From Ciona savignyi (Eukaryota; Chordata; Ascidiacea; Phlebobranchia; Cionidae): a stretch of DNA of 64,000 nucleotides. The notes under the pieces are model-generated. The model made no database searches. It saw only the letters and a program-made list of their open reading frames with translations, and was not told where the DNA came from. Made by a program: the position numbers and the translations under genes. The DNA lies in contig CH003302.1 in the NCBI GenBank assembly GCA_000149265.1, forward strand, positions 286,894 through 350,893. Direction: 5' to 3'. Shown here in pieces: positions 47,868 to 59,800 of this stretch (position 1 is its first letter; the number at the start of each line of letters is the position of its first letter).

Positions 47868-50800
47868 TTATCTGCTCTCAAACACCGGGTATCGACACAT
47901 ACCCTCTGTGTGTTCGGTGTAAATCGGGGGGCGGTTGGTAGCGGGGGTGTATGGTGGTTTAGTCAGGGGGTATGGCGACGGTCTTGCGTGCGTCGTAGAT
48001 AAATAACCCCCGTATCCATATGGTGGTTGCGGGTATTTATATCCAGAGTTTCTAACGTCATCGAACGGTAGAGTTGGTGACGTATGGGGGTAGTGAAACT
48101 GGTGCGCCTGCGTGGGTAGGAGAGCCGACTCCAAACTTGTCAATCTCGCTAAACCGGTCGCTGATTCGTCAGTTCGAATCGGAGGCGGAGTCAAAAAGTG
48201 ATGAGCAGGGCCCTCATTGGTCGGGTGCAATGGGGTCATCACGGACGTATCAGTGATGTTGCAGCCAGTGTAGGATAAGTGTTGGTGGTTGGTCGAAATA
48301 GAATGAGTGTATTTGGTAGAAGATGACCGTATGTCGCTATCGGGTGATCGATCACAACCTCTACTTTCGTTGTCTAAAATGTTAAATATGTATCCTTAAT
48401 ATATTTATATATATAAATAATAATATTTGTTCCTACATGATACAGTAAAAGGTAATAGATTTAAGAATCGCACAACGCTTTACATTCAAAGGAGTTGGAT
48501 TATTAGTCTAGTATATTAGTGCGTCGCCTTACAACCGGAGGGTTGTGGGACCGAAACTGGTCTAGTCGGTTGAGTCCTTTGGCAAGTTTAAAACGAGCTA
48601 GGCGGTTGTGTTCTTGCAAGACACTTAATGGGCATTGCCCGAAGCCAGCGGATTATTGGGTTGTGCTAATTTAAAGGAAAGTCTCAATCATACACAACAC
48701 GGTGTATTAGCTCCGGTAACCCAACATTGGTCGCGTGATGAAAATTTCCCTGATTTTCCCATTCACAAGGTTAAAAACAATCATCAATTTTCTTATCTAA
48801 TAAATCGCACATAAATAACTAGTCTAAAACTTTTACAAATATGTTTAGCAATTAACGCAGTCAGCCGGGAAGTCGGTTATAAAATTGAACACATGAAACA
48901 ACCGCGGTGAATTAGCCCCCGACTCGGCGTATCTATAAAGATATATTTATGTTTATCTCCGGTGTTTAGGACAACAAAGAGTTTTAGTTTTGCGACAAGA
49001 ACTCAAACGACCAGCTGGAGTGTGGGTTTGATTTACTTAGTTTTTGTTTCGGCCGTCCGACGCGCTATCACTAAAGGCCATACGCACGGACTATTGGGTG
49101 ATTTTCGCAAACTAGTTTAAATCCATAACCGGATAACAACATTAATTAGAAAAAGGAATACATCCAATATTCGAGTAGTCGACAGGTACCGCCTGTGGAT
49201 TTAGATAATAATATTTTGTCAATTTAAATTTTTTCCTGATTATACCTTTTTCCGCCGCTTCACCCATTTGCATTACCCGATGTTTCGCGGCTACCCCCAT
49301 CAACTGCAGAGAACTGGGTCGATGATGGGATCGCGATCTGGAGCCATTGGGTGAAGGGTAATTCCCTAGGACGTCGATCGAACTGAATGTAAAGTAAAGT
49401 AATGGTAAGGTCTAAAACATTTTCGCAAACCTTTGAAAAATCATGTAAAGGCATATTATAAAATTTATATCGTAAAAAAACACTACTAGCATAAGAAGTT
49501 ATAGAATTGCATGGTGATGTGAACAAGCCAAATTCTATGCGTGCATATCTCTATTTTACAAAGTGACAATTCAGACCCTTAAGCTTCACTTTCTTTCGAC
49601 ATATTACAATACACGAAAAAATACTATGACAGGTGTTTTAGAATTAATGAAAGGATTGTTTACGAGGTTTATGAAAGAAATACTCGATGAAACACAGCAG
49701 GCTACGCCAAAAATGGGACACGGCCATTTTGTTTAAAATCTATTAGTAATTAATCACCAAAATTAAGCCGCTGTGAAATACGTCGCGCAGAGAGTTCATC
49801 CAAAAAAGTCACGTATTCACTTATCCGCTAGGTGGCGATAGTAATATGTTCGCGTTAAAGGTAATTTACCGCGTTTACCGTTATATGTCTTACGAAGAGT
49901 ATTAATTTGTTAATTGGTGTTGCGACTAATTTAAATGATGGAAATCAACTTTTAAAAATCTATTTTTCGCTGTTTAGAAATTTTTCAATGAACATTTTAT
50001 CCACGCAAACGTTCACTCTTAACTTAAAAAAAAAACATTAAAATATCCGCGTTTTGCACAGTCCCTGAATCAAGGAAACGTCTTATGTGCCTTTGAAAAA
50101 GGACATTTTTGAGCATAATGTGGTCCGTTGTACCTCTAAATAAGGACTTGTCAGGCTATGACCAACGGCGTAATCCCATATAGACCATTTGGTTATATAT
50201 TTAGGATATTCATGTTTATCCTCGTATAAATGGGAAAACCAATGAGGTTAACAATCGTCAGATTTACCTCGCGCTCACCGTCGGGTTACCGAAGCCATTG
50301 TAGTGTGTTGTGTATGATTCACATGTTACTTCAATTAAGTAAAACCTATTTATACTCTGGGTTAAGCAATGCCCGTTAAGTGTCTTGCCAAAAGACACAA
50401 TCGACTAGCTAGCATCCAGTTTCGTACCCGCAACCCTTTGGCTGAAAGGCGACACATTAACCCACTAGCATTTTTATACTTATGGTCGGGTTTACAGATA
50501 TGTTTCTGCTTTCGTATTTTACAAATAAACTTATGTTACTTAGAAAGCACTTATGTTAAACATTAATCGAATCTTCTTATTTGTATTATCATACCATTCT
50601 TCTGGATCACAATCCCTGAAGCCTTTTGCAAACGGATTGCTTTGAATTTTCAGCTGCGTTATCTGCAAAAACAATTTGCTAGTTAAAAGTAAAAAATCAA
50701 ATTTGTAAACATAAAAGGAGAATTATTTTACAATATGGCGCCATAAACCTTAATTGTGCAGAAATAAAGCTGCATGGGGTCGCGAGATTGTGAAACAAAA

Positions 50801-53800
50801 TGATTAATTTTGGAAAACGTAATTATTTGACCGTCTTTTAACTTTCTCACTTTGGTAATCTAAAATATCATCACGGGCCAATTTTTAAATTCTTTTATCT
50901 TTGAAAATATTATCTGAAAAAGTCATTGTTTTTGTCATATTGATGTTTCTTAAAGAAGATTGTGTTTTCTGTCATGTTGGGTTGTAGAATATAACCATGG
51001 GCAGACCAACCACATATCACGCAATTCCTTAGCTAGTTCAAGCTTCGGAATAAGCCACTAACACCACATGGAGCGATGCCCACACACTTGTTAATGTTAA
51101 AGGCTAATTGTAAAGTGTTGATATATCGAAGACAATATCTGTCACCGGAAAATGCTTGTTGGTCGGGCCAGCATTTAAACTCCTTTAATTTTCCCCTCGC
51201 AGAGAATTCAAATTAAGCCAATTTATACGATATCAAATGGCGAGATAAAGATAATACAGTCATCCATGAACAAGTTATAAATGAATTTAAGGAGGAAGTT
51301 TTTAACAAAGTATTTTTAAATTTACGGTAAAATTTAGATTTTTCAAATCTAAATTATTAGTTTTTTTAAACTTGATTTATCTTTTCCAAAAATCTCATAA
51401 AACTATTTTTTTTGCTGGTGCGTGATACAACTGAAATGTGGCATGCTTAAAAAAAGCTATAAATTGACCACAAAGCTTCAATTCGGGGTTTGAACAATGT
51501 ACAGAATCAAAGATGTGATTATGTATGAGCTGACTGGAGGCTCTTTTGATTTACATCATCGCATTGGGGTGGGAAAAGTTATACGGAGGCGCTCTGCAAT
51601 TACTACACAAGCTCTGCAATTACTACACAATTACTACACGAGACGAATGTGGACTATAGAAAAACAACAAAATAAACCGTGACTCATTCACGCTTAAATG
51701 TAATATCGCTGACGTTAATTTCGAATTTTAATTAGGAAAATATAATGGTAAACACAAAAAGGAAGAAAGAAAAGAATGGAGGGAAAGAAGGAAACATCTC
51801 ACTAAAACATATTAGAACCTTTCCCTAAAGACTAATCTCAACCCCAGAACTAACCCGAACTCTAACCAAGCCCCAACACTAACCTTAACAACCTAATCTT
51901 TATTTTAGTCCTTCTTTTTGTTTTTCCCAAAATATTATTTCATTTTTTCGGGCACGACTTTTATACCTAAACAAAGGCTAAAACACCACATTTAAAATTA
52001 TTGAAGAGGTCTAATAAAATGCCGTTTAATCCAAAGCTTTTGGTCATTTATATTTTTGTGTTTCGGAATCTAACTTACGATGAGGGCCGATTCACACATT
52101 ACTCTATTATGTTTTTTACTTTGAAATATACATCCATACACATTACACACAAAGCGATGCTAACAAACTTGTTAAAGTAAAAGGTTAATTGTAAAGTGTT
52201 GATGTATGGAAGACAAGATCCATCACCGGGAACTGCTTGTTGGTCGGGCGGGCAGTTTAACTCCTGTAATTTTGCTTTAAACATAGATTTTTCAAATTAA
52301 GCTTAATGACGAGTTAAATGGCATCGTAATACTGTCATGGAAGAACAAATCACAAAGTTAAGTACATGAGGCGGTGTTCCACAAAATTCGTTCAAAGAAA
52401 CCAAAAGTAACAACACTAAGCTTTAACGTTGACTTTTCTGTAAAATATTTCATCCCATGAATTTTAGAATCTTGTATACAATTGAAGATTTTTTTCATAG
52501 TATCTTTAAGCGACTAGTTTATCGGCGCATGACTAGGTTATCGGCGCAGTTACACAGTAACACAATATTAGAATACAGAGTATAATAATAATTATAAATT
52601 TCATCCATCAGCTGATTTTCTTGGCACGTTTTAATCAGTTTTATAGGATACGTACGTTGAAAGTCTGAGTTTGTAAAACCAAAGGGCCTTATAACAGTTA
52701 ATTATATCAGTGCGTTATAGGTATTTCTTGGTCAGTGTATATGATAATCACTCCATATTTATTTGCTTTCCAACAAATTAAAATCAGCTGGGTTATGGTT
52801 CCTAACGATGGTCTGGCCTCGATGGTCTGCCCTTGATTGTCTGGCCTGTTATGTTAGTTGGATAGAGCTTTGGCTTTCAGCCAACAGGTAGTAGAATCGA
52901 AATTAGCAGATCGCTAAAATTCCATTTGTGGTCGACAAGGCACTTATAGCACATCCCCTTAAACCCAGTTGGTAATGGGTTAAATTAAAATAATAGTAAC
53001 GTTTTAGTCTGTGACAATATATTATTGCCACAACTTTGGTAACGCGTGGATGGTATATATTATCACGAAGGTACAACGCTATCTTAGCCTTGGAAAACAA
53101 AATGGCGACCAATGTATCCGTAAAACCAAATTGGGTTAAATAAGATTTCGGAGCGAAATCAATCACCGCAGTCCAACTATTGTTAAGAATATGATTTTAC
53201 CATATGTATAATAAAAAGCATGGCACAAAACTATATTTTGGGGGTTAAGGCGCGCACACCAACCAAATGCCATTTTTAACATTGAGCTTATAGTTACATT
53301 AAAATGCTCATCATGAAATATGGTATTTCTGCCTTGATTTTTTCTTAAATTCCACCCAGCATGCTTTTAGTTACAGTGTCTTAATCTATCCACAACATAT
53401 TCTAGTTTTTTCTGCCGAAGTTTTTACCAAAATTGTGTGGTCGGTCAAAGTGCCGAAACGAGCTGAAAATCTATTTGCTTTGGTTATAACAGACTGCACT
53501 TGTGCGTCCATGTTTATTGGCTTAGGAGTTAAACGCTCATCACAAATTATTGAAGCGTTACGACACCTTGTGATTCGACCCCCTTTTTGGCCGAACGGGG
53601 GCTCTGCGGTTTGAGGGGGTGCGGAAAACAAAAGATTTTTCCCGATACAGCGAACCCGCTATCAGAACTGTACGTGATGACAGCACAGCTGGTATGCTTC
53701 GCTTCAACTCTGAGACGCGGATCCGGAAAAGCTCCGAATGATATTGTGTTATTGTAGGAATAATAATGCGTTTATACCCTTCCCCGATGGTTTGATGAAC

Positions 53801-56800
53801 GAGTCGTCTTTCGCACGCGATTCTTATACGCAGACCCAAAATCATTCATCACAAAATGAGCAGCGCTTGTAATAATACGTGGCATGCGAACCGGTATTAG
53901 CGAGCGATCGGTAAAGCGCCTAGCGGACAATTGGATGTAGAGATATTTTACCAAACCAACGCGGAGTACAAATGTAATTAGTAAAATTCATAAATCAAAA
54001 CTGATATATTTATCTTTTTATTTTTTGAATGACATAATGAGTTGATAACAATGTGAGGTTTAAAATAGGTAATTCCCAACATAAAAATACGGTTGGTTGT
54101 AAATTATCTAAATCGTTTTTGCCATGCTTTTAAATTAAATCCTGTTCTCATCTAGTTCTAGGGGGTCTTGTAAAATAATTAACTGCCAGTCACTGCATTT
54201 TCTACCATGGCGTGATGGGTTTGGAAAAGCGGTCGAATTATCCGTTTAATTTGAACGCTTCACTCAGCGTAAGACCGAGGGGCCCTGATTACAATACAAC
54301 TGTCAAAGCGAAATTAGCGCTTGCGATAGAGAAACGACAAGCCCAAAACGGTCCCACCTGCTCTGTGGCTGCATACCGGTACTGTCAGCTCCCGCCACGC
54401 TCACTCAAACGAGCGCCTTTTGAAGTCCGTACCGTTACGACCTAAAGCTTCAACCGCTCAGATATTGTGATAAATGTCAGAGGGAGGAATGCCTCGCGCG
54501 TGCCCCTTGTGTACCCAAGTGGTTCCCGTCCCCTTAATGGGTCGGCCTCCGCCCTTAAGTGGGGCCTTTGTTCTCGCTGAGACAGCATCGAATTATTCTT
54601 TTTAAACCACGGCGTGATCCAATATACCCATGACCGGTCAGCCATGATAAATCTGTTTACCAGTGTCGGCTTTAAAGTTTATCTTTTGCTCCGTCTTTAG
54701 CTGCTTACAACTGAAAGCGAAGGAGACGGAAACGCTACTTGAACCGCCCCTTGCAGCCAAACGGCACCCTCTTCCAATTTGCCTTGCCTCAATGACTTAG
54801 AAACCCTGATGCGCGAAAGGGGGCGCTCGGCATTCAGGATCCGTTGGCAAATAAACAGACCCAAATGAATCATCCTCACGCCTAGCAGTATATTTGTTTT
54901 GCGTGATCTCGCCCCTTATGCCAGCCTTAAGCAAAATCCATCGACACGTAGTCACCAAGACCACGCGGCAGCAGGTAAGATTTCGAGTGTTAACGCAAGA
55001 CAAAAATAGATTTTTTTAGGGAGTCAAAGTCACGGTGGCTTATCTCGGAACGGCTATCTGTTATTTTTTCGCGCCTCGGTCCTTTGTTTAACTTGGTTCT
55101 AATTTATGGGACAGGCAGAGTAAATTACCCAATCATCGTTGAAACCACAACGTCGAGCGAGCTTTGCCAAAACAGGGACCGACCACCCACGATAAGGAAT
55201 AAATCATCTTTGTAAAATAACAACATGAAAATCGTATTACAAAAGTAAGTTTTGTACTTTGTTTAAAGTGTTATAGTACGAATGTGCCAATGGCGGGATT
55301 TTAAATCACCCACATCATATTTCCTTTCGATATAAATTGTCATAGCAAATGTTAAGAGTGGCACTTTATCTGAAACCTTTCACGGCAACGCTCAGTAGCA
55401 TATGACGTTTTTCAGACAATATTTACACGCGGCACATTATGTTGGCTGCGAGAACACACCGTTGTATTGTGATGTTTCTATTGTGCCGAAAAAATTGAAA
55501 ACCCAAGGATTATGACACGAAAGCCACACGAGAAACTGCAGAAATGTTTACCCAAGAAAATTACCGCACATTCAACACACGCTCTGCAAACGAAGGAAGA
55601 AAATGTATAATCCAAGCGACAATAGATTTTCACGAATGAATGGTAGCACCAACAACAGTCAAGTAGAATATTCTTAATCACACATCGCAACACCCCGCTT
55701 ATTTAACCACTTATTAAATCTGGTTATTCGACATTGTGGACATGATACTGTTGCATTGGTAAATTGCCATAAACCAAACTTCCAATTGCAAAAACTGTTT
55801 CTACGTGGTATATAAGTTCTAAAAAATGTGTTTTACCAGAATGTATCGTATGTTGCAAATAAAATTTAATACCCTAACCAAACGCAGACATTTTTGTTCA
55901 GATATTCAGTGGCAAAATTGTTGGATTTAAATCGGCCATCGGGAAGGTATAAGATGACGTCACATAAACCCAGCGGATTAAACTAAACATTCAAAACGTC
56001 GCAATAAGTTATACTACACATTGCAGTAGTTACGGTAACCAGGCAGTGGACACCGGGTGATTTATTACGCACGGGAAAGCGTCACATGTGTTTTTTTCCA
56101 TTTACAGGGATAAACACAATATCACATTCTATACTTACACGGTGATTCTGGTATGCGGTAACGGCTGTGAACTTAGTTTCATCGAAAACGAACGTTTTAA
56201 AGTTTTCATCGGCGCGTTGTATGCTGTCGTGGCTGTTGTCTACAAGAACCACGTGGAATCGAGGCTGGAATCGGTGCATTGAATTGAGGATGATCTGAAA
56301 ATAATGTGGCACATTTGAAACTCTCACTACACCAGTTAAAACGTATTTTAACAATACGAGTTTTCTTCAATTTATTACAACTAAATAAAATGTGTAGCAT
56401 TGCGATCGGTTGTAAATTAAAGGAGCTTCTTTGTTCGGCATTGTAGATGATTTGGCCGTTAACCTTAAATCTTTTAGTCCGACAGATTTGTCTGGTGGGT
56501 TAGTGCGTCGCCTTTCAGCCGAGGGGTTGCAAATACGAAACATGTGGCAAGCTAGTCGGTTGTGACAGTGGGCCTATCGCTGCCATTGTCCTTGGGCAAG
56601 GCACCCATCGGTGACGTTGCCCGAACCCCAGCTAAATCCAGCGGAATTACAACTCACTTGGTTGTCCCACCCACTGTGGTAAACATGTTTATCTTATCTC
56701 ATCATGTTATTGTTAATACACCGGTGAAATAAAACTAATAAACTCAACGACGAGCAACCAGCGATAAACACCGACATACGAATTAAGATTAAAGTGAGTA

Positions 56801-59800
56801 CACACAGAATTCCAGTAGCCATTAACCATTCTATTGACATAAGAAATACATAGGTTAACGTCGCCGTTATTATATTACACGCTTAAATACACCGCACATT
56901 GAACCTAATAGAACGCGTATGTCATTTAAGTATATATAAATACTTTGAAACTAATTATCACGAAAGCGGTCTTAAAATGCTTTAATTTTCGTCCAATAAA
57001 CAAGGAACGCGGAGAATAAATGCATTTCGGTCAAATAATTAAGTGTCATCTGATTTAATCAAACATTCACAAGTTATGTCACGTTGCGTGTAAAAGACAT
57101 TACGAATATTTTAGTTTTATAAAATCGTATTTAAAAAAAGATTTTCTGAAAAACTTTACAATGCCACCTATGTCGGTGCGATTTCTCTTGGGACGTATAC
57201 ATGCGCGAGAACATTTGTCATCTGTTCCCTTGCTGGTACTAAGCGAAAGAATATGGGCGATTGAGCAACATAAAAACAAAATGGCGACGTAAATTGTCAC
57301 ACAACGACACGAAAAAGCATCGGTGGTTGTATATCAACACATTTCCAAGGACAATACACTCGTCGAATGATATGTAAAATGATTCTTCTATCGCCCATAG
57401 ATTCAGGAAATTAATGAAATAAATTTCGTTTTGAAGTATTGTCTTTTACCACACGATATGAAATCTATATAAATTTTATAGAAAATTTTAAATGAATATT
57501 TTGTAAGCCAACTTATGTCAAAATTAATGAACAAATTTGTTACAATACTTTGAACTGTTGGTTTATTAGTAAGCCTCTGTCGTGGGTAAAAATTCAATGC
57601 TCCACATAAAACATTGCTTTTTACCATTATTCTTAACCGCGCCGTGCGTTGAATGAGTTGCTACGAGAGATACGTCAATATATGAGTCGAAGTTTTTAAT
57701 TAAGCTACAATAAGTATTAGGTCGCTTCAATAGTAATTATCGTTGAACACTAATGAGTTTATAAGTTTAGCTTAAAAGTTGAAACTAACACGTGTCCCTG
57801 TTAGTTAAATGGTCGCCTCATGTACACTTGCATAGCTGTGTCGATGATACGGGTTTGAAACCATCAGTAATCAAGACCACCCCGATTTCCTCCAAGACAA
57901 AAACCATTTCTTATACGCGCCATTTAAAAACCAATATGACTGCAGACTACACCGGGTAAAACCTTTTCCTAGAATGACCATGCTGAGGTGGCGTTAATGT
58001 ATTTGTAGTCACGTTAGTAAGAGGACGCCGAAAGCACACGCACACATATGGGGCCATCAGCACTACCTCCGGATCAAACGACACAGTCATTAAACACACA
58101 GAACATCACAAGTTCTAGACATATTAGTTTAAACATGTGGCGTACAGCAAGCAAAATCAAACAGAAGTAGGTAGGGAATTTTCTGAATCATTATATATAT
58201 TCTTAAATCAATCATTTCGAATCTAGAATTTCAAACGGATCTGATTCCATAAAAATAATACAGCAAATGCGTTTGCCAAGTTAGTTTAATTATTTTTATG
58301 CAAAGTCAACAGCATTATTAGGATTGAATAGGATAATCATGTTTGATCCTCGTGAAAACGACAACGCATGGAGCATTATCACACGGGCATTTGTCAGGAT
58401 ACCCTGCACCCATCCTTGGTTTGCCAGAGCTATTGTTATGTGCTGTATAGAGACATTCTTTAAGTTTTACTACAACCCATTTACCCACTGGATCTTAGCG
58501 ATACCCGCTAATTGTATAACAGTAGAAACTTGTTACAAAGCTGCAGCATTTCGACTGCAAAGTGAAGCATTAACTCACTTAGCTATTTATACAGAATGGT
58601 ACTTACTATTTGCATTAAAATTATTTAGAAAATTTCCTTTAAAAACGTGTAACTCTCACTTACATGTCCGTTGTCATCGAGCAAATTATTGGTGAGCTTC
58701 AGCTTATCGAATGAGACGATTTGTTTGGTCCAGTGGCCGCCCTTCGCGGGCGAATCTGGATGGACGTGAATGCGGGGAGGCATCGACGCGTCGGCCTTGC
58801 CGGCAACTGACCAACTTGACCTAGAAAGTGATAAATCTTTAGATTCAAATATAAAGCTCGCTTGGGGTCAGGAACGGTTATAATTTCCAATCGAAAAGTG
58901 GTAAAATTGTAGTTAATAATGGGAGGCATTGTTGCAAAGAATAAAGCCACGCGGGGGCAATTAAAATGAGCTCGTCTTCAATTCGGATTTTAAATGGCAT
59001 GGTGTATGTAAATTGGCCCCAACCATTTAAATTGTAACTTCTAATATAAACAAAACGCGCAGTTATAAGCCCTCATGCATCATCTCATGCAACAATACCG
59101 TACTCACGTGTGAAATGCATATCTGTATCTTTTGTCGTCCACTGGTACAAAGTCCATCATCAATATGTACTCGCTGTTGACGTCCAGGCCGAACACTTTT
59201 ACTTGAAACGTTGGAAACATGCGTCTGCGGAAAACGAGATTGGTCTTTAGCGTGTGGCCAGCAAAGTAGGTGCTAACGTATTTTTGGATATAGATGTGTT
59301 TTGTTTTTGAGAAAGATAAAGCGCGGTATTAAATGAAGCACATGGGGTCTGCTGCGAATTTGTACATGGCGTTAATTAAGTAATCGTATTTTTTGTTAAT
59401 TTGTAAATAATTTGTAAAATAAAATTTTCTTATAATCATACAGCCAACGAAGGAATGTGTTAGGAGATCGGCATTCAAAAGAGAGCTTTATAGATTTTTC
59501 ACATTTTAACATATTTTTCTAAACGATATGAATTTTGTCATTTGTGTGAATCGATCTTGACAAATTTAAAATTAGACGGTTAAATGTTAAAAAAACAGAA
59601 GAAGATACTTTTCTGTGTTTATGTATCATTTCACTTCCTGATTATTTTCCAAGAGATAACGCCGTCTCGACGGCTTGTCACCGGTGCTGTTGCAATAAAT
59701 CTAGACACATCGTGATTGAAATGGCTTACACGGGTCCGGACGGGGGTTATGCGTCACGGTGGGTGAAAATACAAGCTAATTTAGCGACAGGTTCAAGGGT

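Noticed and set aside
49277..49382. Alternative acceptor for Tbx1/10 exon 6 at 49382 (reading [14 protein letters not shown])
   Set aside because: It replaces the conserved Trp after DPEE with Cys and leaves exon 6 in a phase that does not match exon 7. The acceptor 17 bases downstream fits both.
51823..51900. True interstitial telomere array
   Set aside because: Units are irregular in length and sequence. It is better described as degenerate low-complexity DNA.
56490..56560. Functional tRNA gene
   Set aside because: The A and B box-like words belong to a SINE head repeated elsewhere (48510, 50478). No full cloverleaf or terminator run was found.
58324..58695. 123-codon plus-strand frame
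   Set aside because: Most of it is the reverse-oriented SINE and the antisense of Tbx1/10 exon 3.
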